From assembly GCA_011317545.1 (NCBI GenBank), contig WUJK01000011.1:883501-947500 (forward strand): a stretch of DNA of 64,000 bases. The letters are read 5' to 3'. The notes beneath the pieces were generated by a model that was given only the letters and a program-made list of their open reading frames with translations, had not been told where the DNA came from and ran no database searches. The first letter of the stretch is position 1; every line of letters begins with the position of its first letter. The stretch is from Coniella vitis. Lineage: Eukaryota; Ascomycota; Sordariomycetes; Diaporthales; Schizoparmaceae. This document shows, piece by piece, positions 23,069 to 36,400 of this stretch. The position numbers and the translations under genes were made by a program.

Positions 23069-24320
23069 TTAGTTCTCACCAGCGTCGACAATGGTGGGCT
23101 TCTTGCTGTACTTGATGCTACCGCTGGGGCTGCCAGTGGCCTCAAGAGACTTGACAATACGGCGGGACTCGGCGTCGGCGACCTTGCCGAAGACGACGTG
23201 GCGGCCGTCGAGCCACTCAGTCTTGACAGTGGTGATGAAGAACTGGGAGCCGTTTCTGCAAGGTTGTTCTTGTCAGTAAATGATGCAGGCGGCATGGATG
23301 AATAGAGGGAAAAAGAACTAACGTGTTGGGGCCAGCGTTAGCCATGGACAGAAGGAAAGGCTCCTTGTGCTTCTCGTCGAAGTTCTCGTCGGCGAACTTC
23401 TCACCGTAGATGGACTTGCCACCAGTGCCCTAGAATTCGGTGTTAGTCGAATCATAAACGAGCTTTTAGTGATGTTTCTTGATCAGCATGGAATAATAGA
23501 GGGTATATACTAACGTTACCACGGGTGAAGTCACCACCCTGGAGCATGAAGTTGGGGATAATGCGGTGGAAGGAAGAGCCCTTGTAGCCGAAGCCCTTCT
23601 CGCCAGTGCAGAGAGCACGGAAGTTCTCGGTGGTCTTGGGGACAACGTTGTTGTAGAGCTCAAAGTTGATGCGTCCGGTTTGGCCTATTAAGGAGGGCAA
23701 GCAAGCAATATTAGCTTTAAGATCAGACAAGAGTAGAGCCTGTAATGTCCTGAAAAAAAGTCTAGGAGAGGGTGGGGGAGGGGGCTGTGCTAGACTGGCA
23801 AGGTAGTGTGTAAGTGTAGAAACCTGAAAAAGGCATCTTGGTAGGCAAGGCTTTGAATTCGTAATCATGACCAGGTTGAAACTCACGCTCAGGGCCCTTC
23901 TTGATCTCGTTGAAGTTGGCGTCGAGGACGGGACCCTCCCACTCAATCTCGAAGAAGCTGTTCAGAGGCATGTAGAGTTAGCATTGAGCTTCACGAGCCT
24001 TCAGAAGCTCAGGGCGCCGGCCAAGCCGTTGTGTGGGAACTGTTGCCGAAAGGGGGAATTGCATCAATCTGCAAATTGACAGCAACTAGCAATCAGTTAG
24101 GGGATTCGGCTTACACCTTGTTAGACATGGCGATGGATGTCGATGAGAAAAGACGAGAAGAAACTGGTTTCGTGGATTGGCGGAAGGCAGAAGCTGTGAG
24201 AGGCTTGAGGGTGGTGCGGAAGGAAGAAGGGGAAGAAAAACGAGGGGCAGAAGAAGCTGCCGAGCGGAAGCAGGTCGAGGTAAAGGCGACGCGGGGCATT
24301 GACAGAAGCGGGGCAGCCAT
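23069..24320 (-). CDS. cypA: cyclophilin A, peptidyl-prolyl cis-trans isomerase with mitochondrial leader
   Basis: Five exons on the minus strand: 24320-24115, 23957-23887, 23684-23515, 23429-23323 and 23255-23069, giving 246 residues. All junctions were fixed by the family sequence (…NKVFFEIEWEG, GPERQTGRINFELY, TRGNGTGGKSIYG, NTNGSQFFIT). Residues 1-64 are rich in Arg, Ser, Ala and Phe with no acids, a clear mitochondrial presequence. An internal ATG at 24128, the start of MSNKV, would give a cytosolic form of about 181 residues. The active-site set (FHRIIPNFMLQGGDF, the R and F of HR…F, and W in TEWLDGRHVVFG that contacts cyclosporin) is intact. It catalyses X-Pro isomerisation in protein folding and is the cyclosporin A receptor. 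Confidence 0.95.
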
Positions 24321-26313
24321 CTTTGCTATGGTGACGAGGGGCGGTCGGGGCCTGTGACTGGACGAATGGCGTGAGCTGTCAGCAAAACGGGGCACAGCAC
24401 AAGGATGAGCCAACCAGCAAACTCAAACACAGGTTGCAGAGGGGGAGAGATCGGAACAGCAGACACCCCAGGATTTGGGCTAAGCGGTGCTGCATGCCTA
24501 ATAAAGTGTACTGGGCACTTTTTAGAGCTTCCAGGGCAATCGGCACCCCAAAACACATAGGCCGCAAGCAAATTCAGCTGAATTCTGCTGGTTTCTTCAA
24601 GCTGTGGTAACTTGGCTCTTTCATGATGTCATCGCTTTTTGTTTTGCTCTTTTCTTTTTCCTTTCTTCTCCCAGTGTTTTCTCAGGATTGCAAGGGAGAA
24701 AGGGGGCTAGGAGGCAAGGAGAAGGGGCTTGCAGGAAAAGGGGTCCGCAGTGGCGGCAGAAGAGCAAGCAGACGTCGATCGGCAGGGCTGAACCACCTGG
24801 GAAGCTCCAGATCGCACCCTCAGCCCTACTCTGTGGTACGCGCACAGCAAAGCCGGGACTCCGTTATTGTTTGATGACAATTGGCGAGCAGCTTCTCATG
24901 CTCAACCAGCATGCACTGGGCATGTATGGCCCTGGGCATTGGAGAAGCGGGCTGTGTTTGCCATGCTTTGCTGGTATGGACGCCATCTGCATTTTCCACC
25001 GAGATGGCAGGGAAGCTACCATCCATGCAGTGAGTGGCAAGTTTAGCCATTGCCGTTGACGTTTGTCTGGAACTCTCAGGCCCAACCACCAAATGCATCT
25101 AGCATCACAGATGGCCTATGATGTGATTGCTGTACATGTTTGATGGTCTGCATCGTGCTTGCTGTTGGTACTGCCACTGAGGTTGAGAGAAGTGCACCTT
25201 CTACCATGACTTGCCATAGGAGGCAACTCGGGCCTCAGGCTGCCACTTCAACCCTCCCCTCACGATCTTGCTGGTTGGACGAGACCAATGAGGTTGCAAG
25301 TGGCTTTTCGTGGCCATCCATGGTTAAGAGTCCTGGGGCTTCGTATGTTTGGTATGGTTGCAGTGCGAGTGTCCACAGGTTTTGGGTTGAGGCAGCGAGA
25401 AGAACAGCAAGGTGAAAAAGAAAAAGAACCATACATACTTTCGAGGGTCGTTGTGATGGAGAAAATAAAATATTTGTCCAGCAGCCTGTCGCTTAGTTGC
25501 TCAAGGTTCGACTGTGTTTTTGGAAGATGCTGGTGTTGAGGCGTCTCTTCAGAGAAACTTTTCAAGGTGCAAAGACATCACTGGGCGATCATTTGTGTTT
25601 GGGTATCCGGGTCCTGCCTAAGGCACCTAAAACAGACATGAAAAATCCACAACCACCAGGTCTATTCTTAGGCATGAACTGCTTAGGTCAATCTAACTTT
25701 CTTGCGTTTCATTTCTGTCCCTTTCTCAGTTCTACTTCCAGCGTCGTCCTATATCTATGCCTAACATCTTCGAGTCTGACGGCCGCGAGTTACATTTGAC
25801 GAGGGTTAGGGTTTTGCAGAATGTAATCCACTATATCAGTGCCTTTGGACTTGCAGGGTAAAACAGCTCAACTCCTGGATGGACAGCGGCATTGGAAATG
25901 GCTTGTCGTATTTTCCAAACACTTTGCTTGCATACTATCTGATTGAAGCAGGCACTAATGACTCTTGCATTTTCAATGGCCGCAGAGGAGGTGATTTCAA
26001 GGTGAGACTAAGCATTATTACATGCTATTCATGGCATCTTAGTCAGCCACGGGACCTTTCAGGGGGCCCGGTGGTCCAGCATGGCACTAGCGTTGCCTCG
26101 GGGCTTGTGGGAAGGGAACCCCTTCGGCCAGCTTTAATTGATGAACGTGTTCCGTGGCTACGTCGAACGACACCCACATCCAGTACGCCCTTCGCTGAAC
26201 GCTGCCGACACCTCACCTTCCTCGGCGCCACCACTCTTCCTCGTCTTTTCCTAGGTGTGGCATACTGCCATCGTTGACTACACAGCCCGTGGCCCTATCA
26301 GGCAGATACCAAG
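24321..26313. other. divergent intergenic region, cypA / epsin
   Basis: About 2 kb separates two outward-facing starts. I see no gene, only chance frames. A telomere-like motif (AGGGTTAGGGTT) sits at 25802-25813, about 500 bp upstream of the epsin ATG. The bases just before that ATG (26200-26313) are pyrimidine-rich, as in fungal core promoters. Confidence 0.5.
25802..25813. promoter_or_regulatory. telomere-like motif AGGGTTAGGGTT
   Basis: Two TTAGGG units upstream of the epsin gene. It is the same motif as at 10994, 14115 and 61200. Confidence 0.35.
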
Positions 26314-28122
26314 ATGGATTTGAACTCCCTGAAGGACACCGTATCCAACCTGTCCTTGTATGATATCAAGGCAGGTGTACGGAAAGTTCAAAATGGTGAG
26401 TGCTGTCTACGAAAGGGGAACGTTCACTCAGGTACTCAGACACCTAGATTAACCCAATTCTGTTCCAAACAGCCGTGATGAATTATACCGAGATGGAGGC
26501 GAAGGTAATACTGCTCCCTTTCCCTTTTGTCGCGATGCGACTGAATGCTAAAGCGGTCCGCCAGGTGCGAGAAGCTACCAACAACGAGCCTTGGGGCGCG
26601 TCCTCTACCATGATGCAAGACATTGCCAACGGCACCTTCAACTAGTACGAGCCGAACATACACAAAAACAATACTTCCCAACGGTGCCCGGAACTGACCG
26701 CCTATCAATAGCCAAACACTCAATGAGATCATGCCCATGATTTACCGACGATTCACAGAGAAGGCCGCCGAGGAGTGGCGCCAAATTTACAAAGCCTTGC
26801 AGCTTCTCGAGTACCTCATCAAGCACGGCTCTGAGCGCGTTATCGACGATGCCCGGTCCCACCTGACCCTTCTCAAGATGCTCCGCCAGTTCCATTTCAT
26901 TGACCAGAACGGCAAAGACCAAGGCGTTAATGTGCGGAACCGAGCCAAGGAGCTCACGGAGCTGCTGAGTGATGTCGACCGAATCCGCGCTGAACGGAAA
27001 AAGGCACGCGCCAACAAGGCCAAGTACACTGGCGTGGAAGGTGGCGCTGGAGGCTTCTCCAGTGGAGGCTTCTCCGGCAGCAGTCGATACGGTGGCTTTG
27101 GCAGCGAGACGGGCGGAAGCACCGCCGGCGGCTATGGAGGATACTCGGGCGGCGTGTATGGAGATGGCGGTGGTTTCGGTGGCCAGGTCAGCGAATACGG
27201 TGAAAGCAGCCGCAGACAAGACCAGTTTGAAGAATACGACGAGTTTGACGAGGGCAGCAGACCAGCACCAGCGCGTGCTGCAAGAAAGACTACGGAACGC
27301 GCCGGCGTGAAGAAGACTACACCAGGCGCTGCTGCACCACCACCGAAGAAGAAGGAGCCAGAAGTCGATTTGTTCTCTTTTGATGATCCAATCCCATCGA
27401 CCTCTGCTGCTCCCATTGCCCCTTCAACCGGCTCTGGGCTGGCTTCGCTAGCTGCTCCGGCTGCTCCGGCGCCAGCCGACAACGAAGACGACGAGTTCGA
27501 CGATTTCCAGGAAGCTGCGCCCGCTGGTCAGACTTCCGCCTCACAAACACTCTTTTCTAACCCACTCGTCACATCCAATGCATCTGGCGCAACGTTTGCC
27601 GCCCCCGCTCCCGTTTCGGCGCCCCAGCAGACTAACCTCAACAACATGGTTGGGCTGTCTTCGATCTCCCCCCCTCCTGCCAGCACTTCAACGCCTTCTG
27701 GCCCGAACTACTCGGCATTCAGCACTCCTCTTGCCTCGACTACCATGAGTCCCGCTGCCAACAAACCTGCTAGTACCGGCTACCAACCATCCGGCCCCAA
27801 TTACTTCACGTCTGTCCAAGCGCCAAGTGCTAGCTCTACGCCAGCATCCATTGGCGGCATGGGTGCTCTGAAGCCCGTCACGACAGGGTCCTCGGTGGCC
27901 AAGAAGCCCGCGGGTGGTGACGCATTCGGAGCTCTCTGGGCATCTGCAAGTGGAGGTGGCAACAAAAAGACCACCCCGGCTACTGGCCCTGCGTTAGGTC
28001 AGTTGGCCAAGGAGAAGAGCAGTGCTGGAATTTGGGGAGCTCCAGCTGCTGCCTCGCAGCCTTTTGGTGGCAGCCAACCAGCAGCAAGCGGAAGCTCCGG
28101 ACTAGATGACTTGCTGGGTTAA
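26314..28122 (+). CDS. ENT3: epsin, ENTH-domain clathrin adaptor of the Ent3 type
   Basis: Four exons: 26314-26395, 26473-26504 (a 32-nt micro-exon), 26565-26644 and 26712-28122, giving 534 residues. Junctions were fixed by the ENTH consensus (VQNAVMNYTEMEAK, VREATNNEPWGAS, NGTFNYQTLNEIMPMIYRRF). The ENTH domain spans about 20-155 and binds phosphoinositides. The C-terminal part is Gly/Ser/Ala/Pro-rich and disordered, with an acidic-phenylalanine motif (DDEFDDFQ, about 322-330) expected to bind gamma-ear domains of AP-1 and GGA adaptors, and a terminal LDDLLG. Sequence in the ENTH core is closer to yeast Ent3 (trans-Golgi/endosome traffic) than to plasma-membrane Ent1/2. No ubiquitin-interacting motif or NPF repeat is seen, which agrees. 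Confidence 0.93.
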
Positions 28123-30488
28123 GTACCTGTATGACTATGGGCGGTCTTGGGCGCGGCAATTGACAGGTCAAGCAGCAAATCAAGAGCAGGTCCTCTGGGC
28201 ACTAGTGAAAATCTTCAAAGACTAAAGGTGCAATGAATAAGCTGCTAATGACGACCGGGCGACTACTGGAAGTAGCCATCTTTGTTAATGCGTTCATGTC
28301 TGCTTTCACGGTCCACCTAGACATGCAGAGATGGCGGGAGTAGGGCGTATAAAAGGCGATTGTGGTCTCCGTTGTTTATTTCTGTATTAGGTTGTTCGAC
28401 TGATTACACATGTTTTATGACGCGAGTAATTGAGATATTGAATATGAATATGATCACTTCGCAGTTACTACGCATATTGTGGACAACTACAAGCCAACGT
28501 TATACCACCTCATTGACCGCTTCCTCATGCACAAGCTGGAGATGCCTGGCTCAATATCACAGCTTAGACTCGCACGGCCGCCAAACCCTCCTTGGGCCTG
28601 GCGGTCGCGAGCATGTTCTTATGCAAGATGCTGCAGCAGGTCTATGCAAGAGGGCCCACTGCGCTGGGTTTACTTCAAGCTGCACGGTTGGGGGGCGTCG
28701 TGATCGCCTTTCACGGACTGACCAACAAAGGGCACAGTAGGAAGAGACATATAGTAAAAGGAACGACCTGGACATAGTATGATTCTGGGGAAATACAAGG
28801 CGTTCACAACACACTCCAATACAAGTTGTGACTGTAATACTTTGAGCCTTTCCGTTCGCACGAGACATTGCACACGGTTTGCCCCGCGCTTAAGTGGACC
28901 ACTCAAGATCGGCAGCCGGGGGGGAATTGTCACTGAAAAAGAGCCACAGAGGCCACTGGCGGGGTTTCTGGAAGCCCAGCCACTTGTGGATTCCACCAAA
29001 AACCTTAGTGCTGGGCAATGCCCTGAAAACCCATGGACTTCTGGGCGCGTCGGCTTCCGTGGCCCAATCAAGGACGCGGCTACTGGGATTCTGGCCGATA
29101 ACACAGTATTGGCACAGCTTGCAACCGCCAATGACACCTTGTGCCTCGCTACATAGTATTCACTTGTCACCCACCGAAGTCAGCCTGGCAGGAGGATCTG
29201 CGCGCTCGTGGCGATGTACTTTGCAGCCGCACCCAATCTTGCCAGTCTGCCAGTCTAGGCCGCGCAACGTCAGCAAGTCGGTGAGTGCCGCGAGGATTCG
29301 CAGAGCTTGAAACGTGCTTGCCATACTGCCTTGCAAGCTTGCTTTTGTGGCGCTGGAGGTCGCGAAAGGCAGGTAGCGTCGAATACTTCAGATATCGGGG
29401 TTTGTGGTGACGCAAGATGCCCCCATAGCGAACGAGACCGCCTGGACATTCTTGTGGTTGGGCGTGGGTTACATCCCGCCTGGGCCAGCAGATGCATTGT
29501 GAAGGGCGATCGTGCCCGCCGCCTTGTGCTTGGGTCATCTGGACAGTACATTCGCATTGCAGGTTTGGCGTGGTGTGCTCGAAAGTCCCATTCTGGAGAC
29601 AACTGGGAGTGTATGGAATCATTATGTATAATTCACCTGAAGGCTGCGATGAGCATTTCCCTGGGCAACTGTGCCCAAAGCCACATACGAGACGACAACG
29701 GATCACCCTTGGCTACTGACAAGAGACCTGCTACAGTGGTTTTTACCACAACGAATCGCGAACTGGAGCCAAGGATACTTGCGACAGCCTCGTTACGACC
29801 AGTCACTTGCGTAGACTTTGGGGCCTTAACAATAGCTCTAGGCGACATGTACATACATAGTTGCCTCCCGTTTCGCCTTACGAACCATTCTTATACGAGA
29901 TGACAGGTCTTTTCAGACTGATCGACGACAGGACACCGAATGCTATGGTACTGTCCCGCAGACAACGGCATGAAAGACGGACGCCGCACCAAGGGCCCAG
30001 AGAGCAATCATAAAGTCGCAGCTCGGCAATCGAACAGCTCATCCCCGGATGGCGAAGTACAGTAAGAAAAGGCCCCAGTTCAAGTCCAGTCCTGCAACGC
30101 CAACAAATGCAAAGTGGACCCCAAAGCTAAGCGCCCACTGCAGCTCTCTGGATCTTGTGGCCGCCGAGAGGGTGGAGAGTCGTACCCAGCGGGTCGAATC
30201 ACTCACTTTGTTCACATCCTTGCCAGAAATACATAGTATGGGATCGTACTCTGCATACCATGTATCGACGTGGGCCATTCGCAGGCACGCTGGTACTATG
30301 TACCGTTAGTATACTAGTATACTATGTAGTACGCAATCGAGAGAGAAGGTGTGGGTATAGGTACAGAGTGCTCGCCAGCTGCTGGCGGGGTGGCCATGCT
30401 CGTCCTGAATGAGACTTCTACTCTCTTTTCTCCTTCTAATCACCTCACTATCCTCGCCTAATCGCATCACATACCCGCCTTCGTCGCG
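28123..30488. other. spacer with isolated TATA-like element
   Basis: I see no supportable gene. A strong TATAAAAG stands at 28348-28355. A 75-codon frame follows (28479-28703, no ATG; it begins DNYKPTLYHLIDRFLMHKLE), which looks protein-like for its first 25 residues and then dissolves into Cys/Arg-rich noise. Palindrome-family motifs lie at 28771-28781, 29150-29160, 29846-29861, 30229-30240 and in a dense cluster at 30292-30333, some 150 bp before the giant gene. Confidence 0.45.
30292..30333. repeat. cluster of TACTATGTA-type inverted motifs
   Basis: This 42-bp stretch holds GTACTATGTAC (a near-palindrome), TATACTAGTATA (perfect 12-bp palindrome) and ACTATGTAGTAC in direct succession. It lies about 155 bp upstream of the start of the giant gene. 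Confidence 0.7.
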
Positions 30489-33400
30489 ATGGCTCCTCGC
30501 AACGCCAAGGTCGACAAAGGCAAGAAGGCCGCGCCGCCGCCAGCCAGCGCGCCTGCCTACTGGGGTAACCTCTCAAAAACCGGGGCTCCCAACAGCATAC
30601 ACGACGAGGAGGAAGACTCGAGAAAGAAGGGCAAAGGGAAGGCTGTGCCACCCAGTCAAGGCGGTCCTTCGTCTTCACGGCCTGAATCCAGGAATGATGC
30701 TTTGCGGAAGAACAATACCACACCTAATCGGCTGGACAAGCCTTTGCTTCCAGCAAAGCCAGCGCCTATCCCCAAAACAAACGGCGCCTCATCCACTTTT
30801 TCGAAGACTGGCAACGATTCGAGACAACCAGCGATACCACAGCAGCAGCAGCAGCATTCATTTTGGAAAGGAGGAGGACTGTTTGGTGGCCCTACCAAGG
30901 AGAAACCGAAGCTCGTGCAGGTCACGGGCCCTCAATCATCTTCATCATTATCTTCTAATTCTCAATTATCCTCCCAGCAATCCAAAGGAAAACAAGTGGC
31001 CACGAATACTAGGTATCCCACAGTGCCAGAGAGACCCAGCCACGGCAGAACAGTATCGGAGACCACTCACAGGGCACCAGGCGGCAGATTCACGCCGGAA
31101 CCGCCTCGTTTATTCGGCAGAAGCGCGACTCCAGAGGTTTCGTCTAGACACAATGAGCGATTGGGCGGCAACAACAACAACAACAGCAGCACGCTTAGCA
31201 GCCAGCACTCGAGCAGTCGGGGTTTTGCCCAAGGCCACGCACTGAACCGCTCGGAACCCGCCGTGCAGCTCCGCGCACAGTCGCCTCTTCGCCAGGTTCC
31301 GCAGACGTCCTCCACCTCTACTTCCTCATTCCCCTTTTCGTTGTCGTCTTCGTCATTGTCCAAGGCTGCAGCTGGGCAACAGGCAGTAAGCGCAGCGCCA
31401 AAGCTACTCAGCGCCGCCGACAGGAGCATCTCGGAACCAAATCGCGTTGGTGCGACTTCAGCACCCGCTCCGAGGGAGACGCCACGGACGACGGGTAGTC
31501 TTTTCAGCTTTGGACGGCAGCATTCTCGTGATCCTACCCCTGGACCATCGATGAATGCTAGTACATCCAACCTCACCACTGCGGAAAATGGTAATATGAA
31601 AATAGACCCGCGCCGTGCTCACAATGATGCTTCGTCTAAGCAGGGCTGGCTCCAGCAACAACAGGTGCAGCGCGAGCAACAAGCACGTGAGCAACAAGCA
31701 CGTGAGCAACAAGCACGGGAGGCACAGCAGCGTCGAGCCCAACAAATACGAGAGGAGCAACAGCGACAAGAACAGCAGGAACGAGAGCAACAGCTATGGC
31801 TCGAGCAGCAGAGGCTCGATCAGCAGAGGCTCGAGCAGCAGAGGCTCGAGCAGCAGAGGCTCGAGCAACAGAGGCTCGAGGAGAAGCAACGGGAACAACA
31901 ACAGCGTGAACAGAAACAGCGTGAGCAGCAAGCCCGAGAGCAACAACAACGCGAAAAACAACTACGCGAACAGCAACTACGGGAACAACAACAGCGTGAA
32001 CAGAAACAGCGTGAGCAGCAAGCCCGAGAGCAACAACAACGCGAACAACAACTACGCGAACAGCAACTACGCGAACAGCAACTACGCGAACAGCAGCTAC
32101 GCGAACAGCAGCTACGCGAACAGCAGTTGCGTGAAGAACAGCAACGGCTTAAGCGACACGCTCGAGAGCAGGAGCAGCAACGTGCCCAGAAGATACGCGA
32201 GGAGCTACAGCGCGAGCAACAGCAACAAGAGAAGCAAGAGCGCGAGCGAAAGCAACGCGAACAAAAGATACGGGAACAAGAGCGTCAGCGACAATTGCTA
32301 GAGCAACAACGAGAGCAACAGGAAAAGGCCAAGCAAAACGCGGCCCAAGTCTCTGTTCCAACTCGCATGGACGCAAGCCAGCCTGACAAGAAACAACTCC
32401 GGTTGAATAAAGATGCTGTCGAGCTTGGGACCGCTGACCCCGTCCTAATCTTCAAGGTGAAGGATGTACGAGAACAAGAGACACCTCGACGCCCAAGTCT
32501 TGATGAGCGTGGTCAATCCTCAAAGGCAGACAAGGACCAAGGACCGATGATGCTTGACAAGCCGTACAAGCCAGGAAACGAGGAAAGCCGACAACATCAG
32601 CAGGGCATACGGGGCCATATTCAAAATCTACTGCAGCGTGGGCAAAAGCAAGACCTGCCAGCACGGCATAGGGCCAACTCTTCCCTCGAGATTACGCGGA
32701 AGCCAGTTCCAGATAACCCGGATGCCCCTAAGACTTCAACAATTAACAACCTATTGGGCAACAGTCAGCATTCTCAGACACTTAATCGCTATTTCGACCC
32801 GAAAACTGGATTTCATACCTCTGCGCCGACTCACCAGGAGCCGCCTGCTTCTAGGAATCAACCTCCAAGCAGCTCGCAGAAGCAAAATAGCGATAATAAA
32901 CAGAGAGATGATTTGTTTGCGGCCTTCAGAATGCGTGCAGCTGCTACCCAAGATGATGGTTCAAAGGGGAAGGGCCATTCTCGGTACGCGCATGATGACG
33001 CGAATCGCCCAGCTGGTCAAGGAGGAGCAGAAGCTCCCGCCGCATCCATTGCTCAAGTACCCAAATCAGCATTATCTGTGGATCAACCCAAACATCATAT
33101 ACACTCATCTGATGAGGTAGGAACTTGCATCAATCTAGTTGAAAATAACCGTTGCTGACCCATATTACAGAAGCGAGCAACGACAACGCAGCAGCGAGGC
33201 AGCAAGACAACGCGCGACCCACAACCGCAATTTGCTAACATGCTGGGTTCGGCACAGCATCATAATGGCCCTATGAAGCCAAATATCCTCGACAACAACA
33301 ACAACAGAACAGCCATGGATTTGAAGGCAACTAAGCCTGAAAGCAGTCATGATGCTGTGTCCAATCAGCATGTTCCAGGGAGTCACTCGGATCAAGTCAA

Positions 33401-36400
33401 GGTGGCTGCGAACTTTGACCTGCGTAAGGGACCGAAGCTGGACGTGTCTCTTGATGCAGAAAACCGCAAGCCGACCACGTTCAATGCTGACAAGCAGAAT
33501 ATGTCGAACTCGGCAGATGTCTCTCGCAGTTATGCCGACAGATCGGCCAAGCTACCGCAAGGGCCTGAAAAGGGACGAGATGGACAAGGTCGATCGGGCA
33601 GTGAAAATGACCCGAGATCTTTCCAACCCTCAAAGACATCCCTTGCGAAGAAGGAGCATCAGGAGCCGACACAAGAGGCAGAGCGATACGGCGATCGTGC
33701 ACGTCACGAGACGACGACCCAACCATCTTTTGACTACTCTCGAGAGGTGCAATATCAAGCCAATCCCACTTCCGTATCTTCAAGCAACCAGCCTCAAAGT
33801 GGACGCGACTTAGAAGGAAAAGGTCACAAGCTTCCTGGTTCCTCGACAATTGAGTCTCGGGGGAAGACTGAAAGACAGAAACCCTCTTTCTCCTTGTTCC
33901 CAGACCGATCTCACAAGGAAAATAACACGGCCAGCAGAGGACCAGAGAAGCAAAAGCAACAAGAGACTCGGCTGCTTGCATCCACTCAAAAAGATCTTCC
34001 TACACTGCCTGGTCCGGCACTTGTGACTGCAGAGGCTGAGAGAAACCCTGGTCAGGTGGATAAAGTGCCGCTCAAGAGGCCCGATTTCATCAAGTCGTAC
34101 ACCTCTCCTATTTCAAAGGTAGAGCCTCATCTGTTATCTGCTCAGACACATCTTGAGTCTCGACCAACCGAGGTCATGCCGTCGACGAGACCGAAGCTTG
34201 TGCCTTCAGTCACCTATGAGAAGGCCTCCACGTCGAACAAAGAGGCAAAGTTGGCTGTACCCCCGCTTCCAGTGAATGACAGCGCGTCACCAAGAGTAGC
34301 GGAAGATCGTGTAAAACACAGTAATGAACGGGAAACCAAAGGGGAAATGGTGGCCACCAAGTCCCCTTCCTCGTTGCCCTTCACCGCCGATTCTCTCTCG
34401 AACCAGGTGAATCATTCTCTGTCTTCATCCGCGCCCGCCGCAGCATTGGCCCCGGTCGTTCCCGTAAGCGACACGAGTTTCAAAGGCAAAATTTCCATCG
34501 CTGCCAAGCCTCAGCCTCAGCAATCTTCCGTCGAGCCCAAGGCATCTCCTCCCGTAACCGGGGTATTAGGTAGTGCTGCTAGACAACCTCAGTACGCTCG
34601 ACCTAGGGAATCGAGCAGGCAAAATTCCACGTCGCTTGAACGCAATGCTTCAACAGAAACGCAGCATGGTGATTCGGGTCTGTCAAGGATGTTGTCTTTT
34701 AAGGACCGCGAACTGGCTCAATCCAATGGCTCCAAGTCTACTTTTACGGCTATTATAGGTGCTGCAGAGGAAAAGTCAGCTCCGTTGGCCGCCAATTCGA
34801 ACTCTGAAGGAAGGCCTATTGGTGTCGCGGTACCCAAAGTGGACTGGAGTTCGCAAAGTCGGGCAGCGACTAGCAAATCGACTCGGCCGATCGAAAGAAC
34901 CATGGACAGTTCGAGCACTGGGGCAGCCATCAAACCGGCGCATAGCCGCAAGACATCCACCGAACAGTGTACCGACGCCAAACCCAGCTCTGTATCGACA
35001 CACGAGCACAAGCCCTCGACAGAGCGCTTGCCACCCATCCAAGCCTCCCCTACGCAAGTCATTGCTACCGCCGAAGACAGTGGGTCGAAGCCGATCACTA
35101 CGACACATCTTGGGGTCGGAAAATTCGTCGAGAGATGGTCCATTGTCGACGACATCACTGAGAAGGACCTCGGCAGCGAGAAGTCTAATGAAAAGCCCAT
35201 CGTACCAGAGAAGCCAAGGAAACCAGCAGCCGATGTTGCCAATGTTGAACATAAAAGTAGCTTGCAGAACTGGCTTCCTTGGAGCAAGAAGAATAAACCT
35301 GTAACTAATCGCCGACAAGGCTCGCAAGACAGCACCTCGACAATTCGAACCACAGACTCGCAACCGAGTACCCGTACTGAAGCAGCTCCATCAACCTTAA
35401 TCAAGGCTCACGAATCCCGCCAGCCTGGTAGTGTTGAGCAACGTGTCTTGACCCAGGACAAGATAGTGCCGGTGCCGGTGCCGGTGCCGGAGAAAGAAAT
35501 TTCTGCGCCCGCCGTACGTCCTATCGAGCAGCCTGCGATCGAGAAACCTAGCCGGCAAAGATCATCAAAAGACTCGTTGCCCATCGCACCGGTAGAGGTC
35601 GAGAACGCTTCCTTGGTAGCTCCATCTTTAGACAGAGACGTGAGCAGAGACGATTCTAAGGCGCGCACCCAACCAGCGAAGGAGTTTGACGGAAGCAAAG
35701 CTGCTCTGCCTTCAGGTTGGAGCCACTTAAATGCGAAGCCCATGACTACGACTACCAGGCGTGTCCATCTGCAAGATGAGGCGAGCGTGCCAACCCAGTT
35801 CAGCCCTCCATTGCCGTCCCAGGAGGAATTTGTGAACCGGATGTCACGAGATCTTCAATTCCGGGTCGGCGCTGACGACACGGCAAGCACCCCTGGGCCG
35901 TCATTCGGAAGGACCAGAAGGACCAGGAATAGGAACTTTAGCATCCATGGGTCTCAGTCTGGGTTCTCTATACCAGCTGTGCCAGCCATACCGACTGAGT
36001 TTGAGGCGGACAAGCAGGATGTAGCACAACCCTCAGAAGCCGACAAATCTGTTCGGCTGTTGGAGCCTAGCGCGCCGACCTTCGACTCAAGTCACGAAGT
36101 TGACAAGGGGATCAACACCAAGCTGCCTCATGTAGCAGTAAGCCAGAATGTGGTCGAGGTGGCCAAGTTCGTGCTGCCTGAGAAACCCACCGCCGCCGTT
36201 CCCGAAATTCGTGAGACGTTGGCCCCAGACACTCCACGCGCTGTCCGAGGCATTCCTGCCAATTCGGTTGGAACAGTCCAGACTCCAACTATTGTGGCGG
36301 ACCAGCGCTTCAGCAATGTCCCTGTAACGCCGGGCAAAATGCTTGACTCTATGTTGCCTTACTATGCTGGTTCTGACGATATATCGCTGCCAGACATGGA

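Noticed and set aside
28479..28703. 75-codon frame after a TATAAAAG element (DNYKPTLYHLIDRFLMHKLE…)
   Set aside because: There is no ATG in frame, the second half is Cys/Arg-rich noise and no splice partner was found. It remains a weak possibility only.
30409..32301. Other long plus-strand frames over the giant gene's first exon (278 and 228 codons)
   Set aside because: They are shadows kept open by Gln/Ser codon repeats. The main frame alone continues through the intron into the second exon.
35460..35500. Short GCCGGT repeat (VPVPVPVP) in the giant gene as a possible SH3-type ligand array
   Set aside because: Only four dipeptide units, common by chance in low-complexity protein.
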